From: Centropus unirufus
Taxonomy: Eukaryota; Chordata; Aves; Cuculiformes; Centropidae
Direction of reading: 5' to 3'
DNA length: 64,000 nt
Assembly: GCA_013397695.1 (NCBI GenBank)
Contig: VYZI01000134.1
Span: 920,830 to 984,829, forward strand
Below are positions 24,471 to 34,353 of this stretch, piece by piece. Below the pieces are notes generated by a model. It made no database searches. It saw only the letters and a program-made list of their open reading frames with translations, and was not told the DNA's origin. The stretch's first letter is position 1, and each line of letters opens with the position of its first letter. Made by a program: the position numbers and the translations under genes.

Positions 24471-24873
24471 ATGTCTGAGGTAATAGGTGAATACTGTAAA
24501 GGGTTTATTTAAAAAAATATTTGACCAGTAGGGTCTTTGGAGATCAAATATTTCGTTTTCAAGGGTGTCCTGAGTATTTGAAGAGGAGGAGGGGGGGTAA
24601 AGAGGGATTTGGAAAATGCGAAATACCACAGAAAGCAAGATTTTCCAAGGAAAACACCAGGAAGCTTGGTATGAGCGTTTAATGTCTCCTGGAGTTTTTA
24701 AAAGGAAACATTAATGGTGAAACATGCCCTCAAAGGACAAGCTAGCAATAAATTTTGTGTCACAAAATTACCTGTCAGTGAGATTATGTTTAAATAACGT
24801 AGAATTGTTCCTGCTTCTTGAGGGGTTGAGAGAAACTTCACTGGAGAGTGTTCAAAGTATCCAGAATTATGTG

Positions 24874-24905
24874 CACAAATCCCATTAACAATAATGGGAT
24901 TTGTG
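24874..24905. repeat. Perfect 14-bp inverted repeat with 4-base loop
   Basis: Arm one is CACAAATCCCATTA (24874-24887), the loop is ACAA, and arm two is TAATGGGATTTGTG (24892-24905). The core is like the CCATTGA...TCAATGG palindromes of very old amniote repeats, and the following GCTCAAATGGCATTG also has that flavour. It is probably the remnant of an ancient palindromic DNA element. A stable transcript hairpin is possible but the stem is too short for a typical pre-miRNA. Confidence 0.7.
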
Positions 24906-27900
24906 TGTTCAGCCCTGCTCAAATGGCATTGAAAAATGCAGCCGTTGGTCGTTCTTCCCCAAAGCATAGACATAGCAAGGGAGCAATGAAACCCAAAATA
25001 TTTTCTCTCAAGAGTTTTTTTTTCTTTATTACCTTCCAGTCAGAGAATTTCACTAGCAGCCTGTGTGTACTGCATCATGAATAAAGCCTACAGACATTTC
25101 TTCTTTTCCCTGGGTCAGAGGTGGGGTGGGAAATAACAGCAACAAAAAAGCACACCAAACAGAGTTGATTTGTCAATTATCTGTGACAATGTGGAACACT
25201 ATTGCATAAAAGTTCAGCAGGGCAGTGAGCATTTTGAATGAGTGGACTCCATTGAAGGGGTTTTGGTGTGTTGTTTTGGGGTTTTTTTTCCTCCCTGAAG
25301 TTCTTGCTTAAAAAAAATGAGGTCTGTGTTTTGATATATTGTAGATGAGACTCAATCCTTGTAAATTACAGAACAGTACATGGCAGAGAATGCTCTATAG
25401 GTGGAAGGCAGAGGAAGAAAGGAGAAAAACATACAATTAAGACTTAAATATGACTGAACATGTTGCCATGAGATTTGATCTTATCCTATTTACAAGAGAA
25501 AACTTATGACTCATGGGTGCTAAATGATGGAGCCATTAGTCATTTATGGAGTAAAAAAAATGGATACCTTTTATGGGATTTTTATAAATAATGATTACTT
25601 CCCCATATTTGTGAATACTGAGCAAACACATGCTGTAGTCATAAAGCTCACTGCATGCTCTGCTTCTGTGCAGACTTTTTGAGAAGTATTTAGTGCTAAC
25701 TGATTGTTTCTGTCTTCAGAATTTTATTCTCCATGGTGTTCTGCTCATTGTTCATGCCGAGCTGTAGCTCTTCACAAAATCACAGAGGGAAAGCAGCATA
25801 GGTTTTGCCATAATCCAGATAGATGAAACAAAGACCATTCAGTGCAGTGTGGGATAGATATGTAAAAGTTATTTTTTTAATTATTTTCTTCCCATCTAAG
25901 CTTGGGAAAGCTGTGCAGCATTCCAGCACTGCCAATTGCTAGTGGTCTGTTGTGGTGGTCATAATGCTGCTTCCCATGTACTTTTCCCTAGTGAAGACTT
26001 TTCAGCTGTGCTGGAGTAGCTTACAAGGTATTATCATGGCCTTGCACACTTTTGGGATGCTCTTGACTTCTAGGTTGTCAAGGTGTTGCTATCTAGTTCA
26101 GCTTTAGTGCTGTTTTCTCTTGCTTGTCAGTGTTACACAATTCTTTCTTTCATCACTGCCACTGGACTCACAGGGTTATTAAAGGGTTAACAGTATAATC
26201 TGGTTTTGAACTCCAGCTTTGTGAACTAGGAGGGATCCGTGCTTTTGTTATGGTGTGTGTAAAGTCTTAACTTTTTGTACTGCTAACCTTCCTATGCGGG
26301 TTTGAAGAAGCCCATGTTACTATTCATAGGAAAGAGACATGTTCATATCAAATCAGAATCTGATTTGGTGAGAGAAATCTGTTTAAGAGCTTGGAATACT
26401 GTAGACAGTCTCAAAAAACCTAATCTTTTAAAAAGTTTTGTTGTGTGGCAGCAGGGCAGACATATTAGGAAGAGTATGTTTTTTGGTGAAGCAATTGTAT
26501 TTTTTAATTTTATTGTTTGATGCATGGCCCTTGCAATAACATTTCTCATTGGGTGAGTAGTAATTTTATGATAGCCCATAACTGGCTTCTGACTGATCTC
26601 AAAATCAAGAGCATTCAGGATTCAAGACATCAAACCGTATTAAAAACTTTGAGTTTGAAGTTATGCATATTTTCCTGGGAGAGCATGTGTGAAGAGGAGA
26701 GGATGAGGGAGCAGTGAATGCTACATTCAGATCTTGGGTTACAGCCTACCTATAATGTCTTTGCAGTTGTGTTTGTGTATTCATTTTCTTCATATCCATG
26801 AAAGTATCTCTCTCTGAAAATCAGACAGATGCTCTACCAAGAATTAATGGATGTGAATTCTTGAAGCAGCTGGCCATAGCATGGAGATACATTTGCAAGA
26901 CTTCACCCTCTGGAGAGAAGAAACTATTGGAAGAGATGTATAAAATCAGTACACTTGTATAACAAAGACATCCTTTGGCTGTAGACGTGAGAAAATCCTT
27001 GATTACATTAATTCCCACCGTGCATCTGATTGTACAAAGATTCATAGGATATATATTTTGGTAAATTGATACTGGATACCAGAAGAGTGGCTTCTACTGT
27101 TAATTCTGTATCTGCGCCAAACTGTTGCAAGTATGAGTGTTAGATTATGGCTTTTAATGTGCTAGGCAATAAAACCTAGTATTTGACTTGGTATGATTCT
27201 AGCTGGTCCATGACATCCCAAGTGTTTCATTAACATTCACTCATTTTAGTAGTTTCTCCAACTCAGCCAGTGCAGGAGAGCTACGTGCTGCCACTGACAT
27301 AGTGAAACTGTCCCAGCTAAAAATAAGCACTGGCCATTTAGATTTCCCCCTGCCCCTTTTCTGTATATATACTGTATCACAGAATTGCAAGCTGTAGAGA
27401 ATCTTCTGAAGCAAAAGGAAATTGCTACTTATGGGAAGCAATGTACAAAATACAATTAAATTTTAGCAAAAAAGAGAGAGAATACACGTGGGCTGTATTG
27501 AATATAAGACAACTGTCAAGACTTCGCAGTTTTACTCTCAAAAGCCCGTCAACATTGCATTCTGTTCCATGGAACATATATATTACAAGCTCTGATTTTT
27601 GCTGTACTAGGTCAGAAAGTGGCCACTGATCAAATGGAGCTTGTAGCGCTTACCCAGCACACTGTTCTTGCACATGTCTACACTGCTGATCATTCCTTCT
27701 CGGAGGTATCATCCTGTTCTGTCAACAGGATGGGTTTGACCCATTTATCTTATGTGTACCAGAGTGGTGCATGCTGCCTTTCTGAACACGGGAGTCTAGG
27801 GGAGCTGCAGAATCCGAGTTAGGTGACAAGAGCATGTGGGATGGTCTTTAGGAAAAAATATGGGGATCGACTGTGATATGGGAGCTGAGAGGAGCCGGCC

Positions 27901-28299
27901 TTTGTATGGAGGGTCTTCACATTGTGCAAGCTGTGGCATGTCTTGATTAGTGTGATTTTTGAGACGACATCCAAAATCCATTTGAGCCCAGGGGGATTTG
28001 TCAGGACACAAAAAACATTGAGGGAGCCCCTTGTTCATTGTTGGCAGAACATCACTATAGCCGTGTTGTCTGTAGATCAGAGGTGTTGAGAAACTGTGTC
28101 TTAGCAAATGCTTTTTAGTTCTAGTATTCTTTTACTGTCACGACCCAGGGCTCATAGCCTTTTTGTAAGTAAAAGGAGCATTAAAACTTCATAGATGCTT
28201 TAACCTGAGGATGTGGAGAGAATTCTGGACAACCACATTGTTCCTGTAAGCAAAGCAAATAATTTATTTTCCAAACTCTTGTTCTGCTTTGGTGTCACG
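24906..28299. other. Noncoding unique sequence
   Basis: No gene is recognised. The part at about 25440-25610 (ATGACTCATGGG, CCATTAGTCATTTATGG, ATAAATAATGATTA) resembles conserved noncoding sequence with AP-1-like and homeodomain-like sites. A minus-strand frame of 103 codons at 27796-28107 contains scattered cysteines but no zinc-knuckle or other domain. Confidence 0.5.
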
Positions 28300-28387
28300 C
28301 ACGATCAGCCAAATTGCTGGACTTATCTGGTCCGTATTGGGTGTCATATACCCCTTCCAACCCAAACTATTTTGTGATTCTATATGA
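28300..28387 (+). mobile_element. CR1 LINE, 3' terminal fragment
   Basis: CCCCTTCCAACCCAAACTAT followed by TTTGTGATTCTATATGA is the hallmark end of a sense-orientation CR1, which finishes in short ATTCTATG-type repeats. Only the last 45 bases or so are clear; the upstream part to about 28300 is ambiguous. CR1 insertions are usually 5'-truncated, so a fragment of this size is ordinary. It is inactive. Confidence 0.75.
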
Positions 28388-29012
28388 ACAAAATCTTAAT
28401 GCCAGCTACCAGAGTCACGTCTCAAATCTGCTCTCAGCAAGTCAGATTAAGAAAGATTTTATTTTTTTTTAACCATTCTGCTCTGTGTAAGTGAACTAAT
28501 ATTAATTGCATACTGGATGGCTGTTGGAAACCACAGCTGTAACAACAAGAAGAAAGATTTTCTTTTAAACATCATACTTCAAAAGCTAAATTAAAAATTC
28601 TCTTGCAAAAATAAGTCTGTAATAAATAGAGTATGCATCAACAAATGTACCAAGAAGGGCAATCTGCACCTGATATAATAAAGGTATTTCTCACGAAACT
28701 GCTGTTCAAAGAAGTGTAGCATGTAGTCATGATTAGTGATTTCTCTAAAGTATTTTAGATTTCATTTATGGGATGGATTTTCTGTTATATTAATGTCCCA
28801 TTTACACTATTTTGGCTTCATAAAAGGAACTTAAATATAGATGAAAATCTGGCCTATGGAACATTTTGTGTTCTGAAAAGATTTCTTTATTAAATTTTAC
28901 AGGTTGCCAGAGTTTTCAGTTCCCTTCCTGTAGAATTTTAAAGTTCTAATAATTTTTGCTTTGTTTCACAATGAAACTGTCAACGCTTCCCATGGCATAA
29001 TTGCACTTAAGT

Positions 29013-29032
29013 TAAGCATAAACTTATGCTTA
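29013..29032. repeat. 9-bp inverted repeat in old-repeat context
   Basis: TAAGCATAA, a two-base loop, then TTATGCTTA. The setting GCACTTAAGTTAAGCA...GATGCTGAATTA resembles the AAGTTAAGCA...GCTTAAGT words of an ancient amniote palindromic repeat. The match is short and the family is not named. Confidence 0.4.
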
Positions 29033-29667
29033 CCACAGCACAAAAAGATGCTGAATTATCTTGCAAACACTTGGCAGCATTCAGACTATATTAAACCAAA
29101 ATCCTGCTCGCCTCTCTGACAGGTGATTCTTTTGGCAAACTTCTTTTGGGTTTACATACTTGTAATAAAATCACTGCCGGATTGAGACTTGCACTTGAGA
29201 GGAAGGTATCTGAGCTTGCACCAGGTTGGTGTTTTGATCTGGTTTTAGTTTTCTCTCTATCTCTTGGTCCCCCCTTGTGATTTTCTAAACAGTTGTCTGT
29301 AGTTGAAAAGCAATGCACAATAATATTCCAGATTATAGTCTTCGAAAAACACTCTGGATTTAAATCTACAGGTCATGGGTATGAACGACTGGCTATGTTG
29401 CATGAAGGTTCCAATACGTTTATTTACTGATAAATTATATTTTTCTTATGAGTTAACACATTGAGTTATATTCTTTCAAAGATAGTATATTAACTGCTGT
29501 GCTACAGTCTGCTGTGAACAAACTGCAGAAGTTCATGTCATGTGATCTGATAAATACCAGTGTTTTGGACTTTGAAAGTACATGTGAGTCTGTAAATTGA
29601 ACCTGGATGATCTAACACCTTTTAATAAGAGTCACGGAGTAGTAATATGTAATGATCTTCTTTTTTT

Positions 29668-29728
29668 TTCTGGTAATATACTCTTTTCTGGTAATTATTC
29701 TGGTAAATAATCACTAATTTCTGGTAAT
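29668..29728 (+). repeat. Four copies of TTCTGGTAAT
   Basis: Copies start at 29668, 29686, 29698 (last base differs) and 29719. Spacings of 18, 12 and 21 bases are multiples of three, but no long reading frame passes through. It could be a decayed minisatellite or clustered sites for one factor. Confidence 0.7.
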
Positions 29729-31166
29729 TGCCAAGGGTGCTACAGTGTCTCCTATGACAGTAATAAATACCATGCCATGATAAACAAAGATACAGTTTTG
29801 ATTTGCTGTAGAAATAGGATGTGCCTTGATAACAAAAATTACTTCAAGTGTCACAAGATTTGGTTTCCATTTATTAACTTAAATAAGGCTGAAGCAACTA
29901 TTGCCTTTTAATACCAGTATTGCCTGTGTAAGTCATAAAAATTGAAACACCTGATTTCTTCTCTTTATACTGGAATGATTGTCACAGGAGAGGTGCAAAA
30001 ACATGTGAGGTTCTTTAACCATGAACCAGGTTATACATCTACTAACTGTGATCTTGAAATATTGCTTACACATATTACCGCCCATTTTGAACAGGGATTA
30101 CTTAAGACAGGAGAGGTACATCTTTATCAGTCTAATAACCAAGAAAAGTAAAGGATGATGATGAGCCATAGACTGGTGTAAAATTTGGACAAATTGCCCT
30201 CTCTGTCTCTCCCACGGCTCCTGCCTCATACATGCACCTCTGCATTTGCTATGTTGCAATTCCTGCAACGGCGTCACTTCTGTTTGTCACTGTAGAGATA
30301 CGACTATATTTAAAGAACTTCTGATTTATTAGTTATTCTTACTTATCATTATTGGGTTTTTTTCTGCTATTGCTGTATTTTCATCACATAAGAGCAAGAC
30401 AGTGCACAGAGGTTCTGGTTTTCCTCCCCTCAGTTAAGGATTTGATGTCCTTCCTCTTTCTCCTCCATGTCCTCTGATTACTACGCTGAGAAAACTTGTC
30501 TCTTATGTCTGCAGAGATAGCCTTTAGTTCAGGGTAAGGTTTACTTCATAGCCTAAAAATGGCTCTTACTCTTTGATCTGACTCACTGTGTTACAGTACA
30601 GTCACTTATAGATCAATCTATTTTTAGGATCCCAAAGAAATAGAATCTATGGGGAGCATTTGTTTCTGGTCAAGAGATGGCTCCAAACGTAAATATGCTG
30701 CTGGAGGGAATAAGCTTTCAACTTGACCTGTAATATAAGGATCCTCTGACGGTTGTTTCATGCCTTTTGAATGTCTCTTGCAGCATTCTGCAAACTTTTT
30801 GTGATCAGCTTAAGGAAAAAAATAGGTAATTATAAACACTCCCGTGTCCTGTGAGGCATGTGAGGTTTTGGTTGCTGCTTATCTTCCTAGGTAAAGGGAA
30901 TTTCTTTTGGGGCGGAACATTTTGAGCCTATCTGCTCTCTGAATTTTCTTTTTTAAGAGGGATAATGGATATGCAGGGAAAGAATTTGAATCAAACCCCG
31001 CACTGTCATAGAGTTGTCACGCGGTGTTTAGCAGTTTTGAAGATGGTTTTATTCAGTTTTCCATTCAGAAGTGGAAGGGTTGGGTGTACTGTGGTGTGCT
31101 CTGCCCTCATTCAGTCCTAACTGATAGAAGTGGTTAATTAATGCATCTGTGTACGTGACCTGCCAT

Positions 31167-31196
31167 TTCTTTTTTTTGTTTTGTTTTTTTTTTTTG
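31167..31196. repeat. T-rich low-complexity tract
   Basis: T runs interrupted by G (TTTTTTTGTTTTG and then 13 T). It lies about 55 bases before the 3' end of the antisense CR1 but is not part of it, because CR1 ends in octamer repeats and not poly-A. Confidence 0.8.
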
Positions 31197-31249
31197 GAAG
31201 GAGAGGGAATACTGCAGAGAGTTTATATTGATGTAGTTAGAGCTATTTG

Positions 31250-32165
31250 GCACATTCATAGAATCAGAAAATGGCTTGGATTGGTAGGGACCTTAAAGAT
31301 CATCCAGTTCCAACCGCACTGCTGTGAGCAGAGATATCTCCATTAGACCAGGCTGCTCAAGGCCCCATCCAACTTGGCTTTGAACACTTCCAGGGAGGGG
31401 GCATCCACAACAAACCTGTGCAACCTGTGCCAGTGCCTCACCACCCTCATGGTGAGCAATTACTTCCTAATGTCTAATCTAAATCTTCCCTCTTCCAATT
31501 TAAATCCATTCCCCCTCATCCTATCAGTACATACCCTTGTAAAAAGGCCTCCTCGCCTCCATCTTTCTTGTACTTCTTCAGGTACTGGCAGGCTGCTATA
31601 AGATCTCGCTGGAGCTTTCCCTTCCCCAGGCTGAACAACCGCAACTCTCTTATCCTATCCTCATAGCAGAGGTGCTCCAGCCCTATGACCATCTTCATGG
31701 ACATCCTCTGGACTCTTTCCAACATTTCCATATCCTTCTTATGTTGGGGATTCCAGAACTGGACACAATACTCCAGGTAGACACAATACTGGACACAATA
31801 GACCAGAGCAGAGGGGCAAGATCACCTCACTTGACCTGCTGGCCACACTTATTTTGATGCAGCCCAGGATATGGTTGGCCTTCAGGGATGTGAGGGCACA
31901 TTTCTGACTCATGTCAAACTTCTCACCAGTGAGCACCCCCAAGTTCTTCTCTACAGGGCTGCTCTCAATCATGTCATCCTCCATCCTGTATTGAAACTGT
32001 GGGTTGACCTGACCCAGGTGTAGGACCCTGCATTTGGCCTTATTGAACCTCATGAAGTCCACCTGGTCCACTTTTACAGCTTGTCCAGATCCCTCTGGAT
32101 GACATCCTGTCCTTCTAGTGTGACAACTGCAACACTCAGCTTGGTGTCATCTGTGAACTTCTCCT
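31250..32165 (-). mobile_element. CR1 LINE, 5'-truncated, antisense
   Basis: On the minus strand this reads as the last third of a CR1 element: the C-terminal reverse-transcriptase region of ORF2 and then the 3' UTR ending at the TTCATAGAATCAG (plus strand) terminus. The frame at 31739-32071 contains FNKAKCRVLHLGQ, EKNLGVL, KANHILGCIK and SRSSEVILPLCSGL, and the frame at 31516-31731 contains LERVQRMSMKM, GLEHLCYEDRI and ELRLFSLGKG, in the order expected for CR1. ORF2 encodes an endonuclease and reverse transcriptase used for target-primed retrotransposition; the endonuclease and catalytic YADD part are missing here. The two frames are out of register, with a small duplicated 9-mer at the break. 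The element is dead. It is the best-preserved repeat in the window, so it is the youngest of the CR1 copies seen. Confidence 0.95.
31516..32071 (-). pseudogene. CR1 ORF2 reverse-transcriptase remnant (C-terminal)
   Basis: Two adjoining minus-strand open frames (32071-31739, then 31731-31516) encode the C-terminal thumb-side part of a CR1 reverse transcriptase. The join is broken by a frame change. At that point the expected residues around RPHLEYCVQFW are scrambled into a CPVLCLPGVLCPVL-type sequence, because a GACACAATA word is present three times. There is no N-terminal endonuclease or catalytic domain, so no active enzyme can be made. It belongs to the CR1 element listed at 31250-32165. 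Confidence 0.85.
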
Positions 32166-32785
32166 TAATATTCCCCTTAGTATTCTATTTTTTTGGTTTT
32201 GCTTTAATTTTTATATTTTGCATGTCTGAAGATATTAATAATGAAGAAATGTTGCTAGTATGTGATAGGATCTTTCTGTCTGCTGGACACGCAATGAAAC
32301 AATCATGCTCTCCAGTAGATCCACCAGGGGGAAAAAAACATGTATGAATCTAATTAAAAAAACCCAAACAAACTGTAACCCTGAACACAGCCCTGTGACA
32401 CTGTATTTTAGCTGAGGGTCTTGAGCTCTTGAAGGGTGTCAGGAATGCTGTAACAGTATTCAATACTATTGTTCTTCTGGAAGGGCACCTGCTTGCTGCA
32501 GGTTAAGTTGTTGTTATCCTAGGCTGTACTACATGCAAGGAAAGTTATTGCAAAAGTAAAATGTCGGCATGACTTCTTAAATCCTGGTGGCATATCTACT
32601 TATTATTCTCACAAGTTAATTACTTAATATATTCGATTTAAAATATTATTCTCCACGTGCTAAGAGGATAACAGCAAGATATTCTAATTTACCTCTTCTT
32701 ATGGAAAATGTTACTGCAGTCTAGGTTTTTTTAATACTAGGGAGACACTGTAGGATCAGTGGCCTGAGTTAGCTGTAACTGGTAA
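32166..32785. other. Noncoding unique sequence
   Basis: It begins just past the 5' truncation of the antisense CR1. Similarity to CR1 fades by about 32165. Nothing else is recognised. Confidence 0.6.
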
Positions 32786-32885
32786 ATTTTTTTTTTGAAG
32801 TAAAAAAAAAGAGAACAGTTTATCTTTTCTTTTTTTTTTTTTTGAAGAAAGAAATAGAAAGGGAAGGAAAAGAAGGAAATAAAAC
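32786..32885. repeat. Poly-T and purine-rich low-complexity stretch
   Basis: T9, then A9 with G, then a T14 run, then about 45 bases of nearly pure A and G. The 126-codon minus-strand frame reaching 33200 starts in this tract and has no recognisable domain. Confidence 0.8.
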
Positions 32886-34330
32886 CAGCCACGCTTTTTC
32901 CTCATGAACAGAAGTACAGACACATTTGTCTGATAAATTACTTCTGAAAGCAGTTGTTTTTCTTAGAAAAGAAAGGGAACAAAACACTTGAAAAAAAGTT
33001 TGCTTACAAATGTGAGGGAACACATAGGGATTTGCATTCTTGTATATGAGCCTTTTGGATGGCTCTTGCAGAGGCCATTCCCTTCTAGTTGTCTTGGTAT
33101 TAAGCACCCAAAGGTTTGGGCTGAGGACCATGCTGGGGGCTGCCACATGCTGACAAGCGGTCGGTGAGGTTAGAATGAAGCACTTAAACATGCCATACAT
33201 GCTCTGCAGATAACCCAGGAGGTATTTTGGCTGAGTTAGCCTGAGGACAACCCTATCCCTATAGCTTACTGCCTATACGCTTTTCAGCTAACTTAAGAGA
33301 TAAGGCTCTCTCCAAGCTTTTACTCTTTTTGTGTATGCCCACAAGAGAATCTAATTAACGCCTGTTACAGCATTGCCTCTGTGAAAAGTCATTGAAATGA
33401 GGCTATCAATTTGCCATCCTGCTGTTGCTGATACAAGCTGAATTTGAATTGACAGCAGGGCCTGAGAGATGCTGTCTATCTCTTTACCAGTTTCTGATAC
33501 ATCACTTTAAAAGCATGTGTGGCAATACACAGGGTTCCCAGATCAATATTTAGGGACTTGACTTCCAAAGGAGGTGAACACCTGCAGCTTTTATTGAGTT
33601 GTGCTGAAATTGCAGATGAGGCCCACTGAAATTCTTGAAATGGGACTTCAGATGTGTGCTCCATGAGTGACTACATCCAGGGATCCTTCTTGATCACCAC
33701 TGCCTCTCACATACACCAGCAGGCCTACCACAGCTACCTCCTTCTCTCTGCACAATCAAAAATGGGAACTGAGATCCCTCAACAAGCAATTCAGCTTCCC
33801 CTTCAGATGACTAAAGCCTCCTTGATGCAATAGTTGCCACTCATAGAGTAGTGTGACCATCTTCCTGCCTGCCTACGCTTCATTAAGGCCTCCTGTCACG
33901 TGTTACTCTACTGTTTGAGTTACAAGGAAAATCCAAAGGTTTAGGGAGATAAGGGCTACAAGCCAGCAACTGTAGTAAATTTAACAAGGGCAATGGAAGG
34001 GAGAACCACTAGGATGTGAGAAGTTGTAACTGAGCAAGGAAGAGGTCTTTGAAGTTTGAAACAAGTAATGTATCTACACGATTGCCTATGTTTGGGGCAG
34101 CTGGCAGTGGGAGTGAAGGAGATGGAAGGGTGGGAAGCTCGTGAATTCTTTGTAGAATATTTTTTTCTTTCCTAGACTGTGATATTTTTCAGTCGTCAAA
34201 ATTCAGTTACCACCCATGTGGTAGCATTTCAAGTGTACAACATTGATCCTTGTCTCTTGCAGTGACCCATCTGATAATATTTGTGATCCTTTCCTGTCTG
34301 TGATGTACTACTAGAGCATTGCTAATAAGC
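32886..34330. other. Noncoding sequence with a possible ancient repeat scrap
   Basis: No gene is recognised. At about 33555-33600 the words ACTTCCAAAGGAGGTGAACACCTGCAGC resemble, in pieces, the AGGTGCTGAGCACC...GCAGCTCCCATTGA pattern of an old amniote palindromic repeat. The resemblance is weak. Confidence 0.45.
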
Positions 34331-34353
34331 TTTCCTAAGCATTGCTTAGGAAA
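34331..34353. repeat. Perfect 10-bp inverted repeat with 3-base loop
   Basis: TTTCCTAAGC, ATT, GCTTAGGAAA. A compact hairpin in AT-rich sequence. No terminator or RNA function can be claimed for a eukaryotic noncoding region. Confidence 0.8.

Larger units (their letters stand above)
28388..31166. other. Noncoding unique sequence
   Basis: No gene is recognised. It holds the small palindrome at 29013-29032 and the dispersed TTCTGGTAAT copies at 29668-29728, both listed separately. Open frames are below 80 codons. Confidence 0.6.

Noticed and set aside
27796..28107. Minus-strand frame with several cysteines, at first sight like a retroviral zinc knuckle
   Set aside because: The cysteine and histidine spacing does not fit a CCHC knuckle and no LTR, gag or pol sequence is nearby.
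32820..33200. 126-codon minus-strand frame
   Set aside because: Starts in a purine-rich low-complexity tract and has no known domain.
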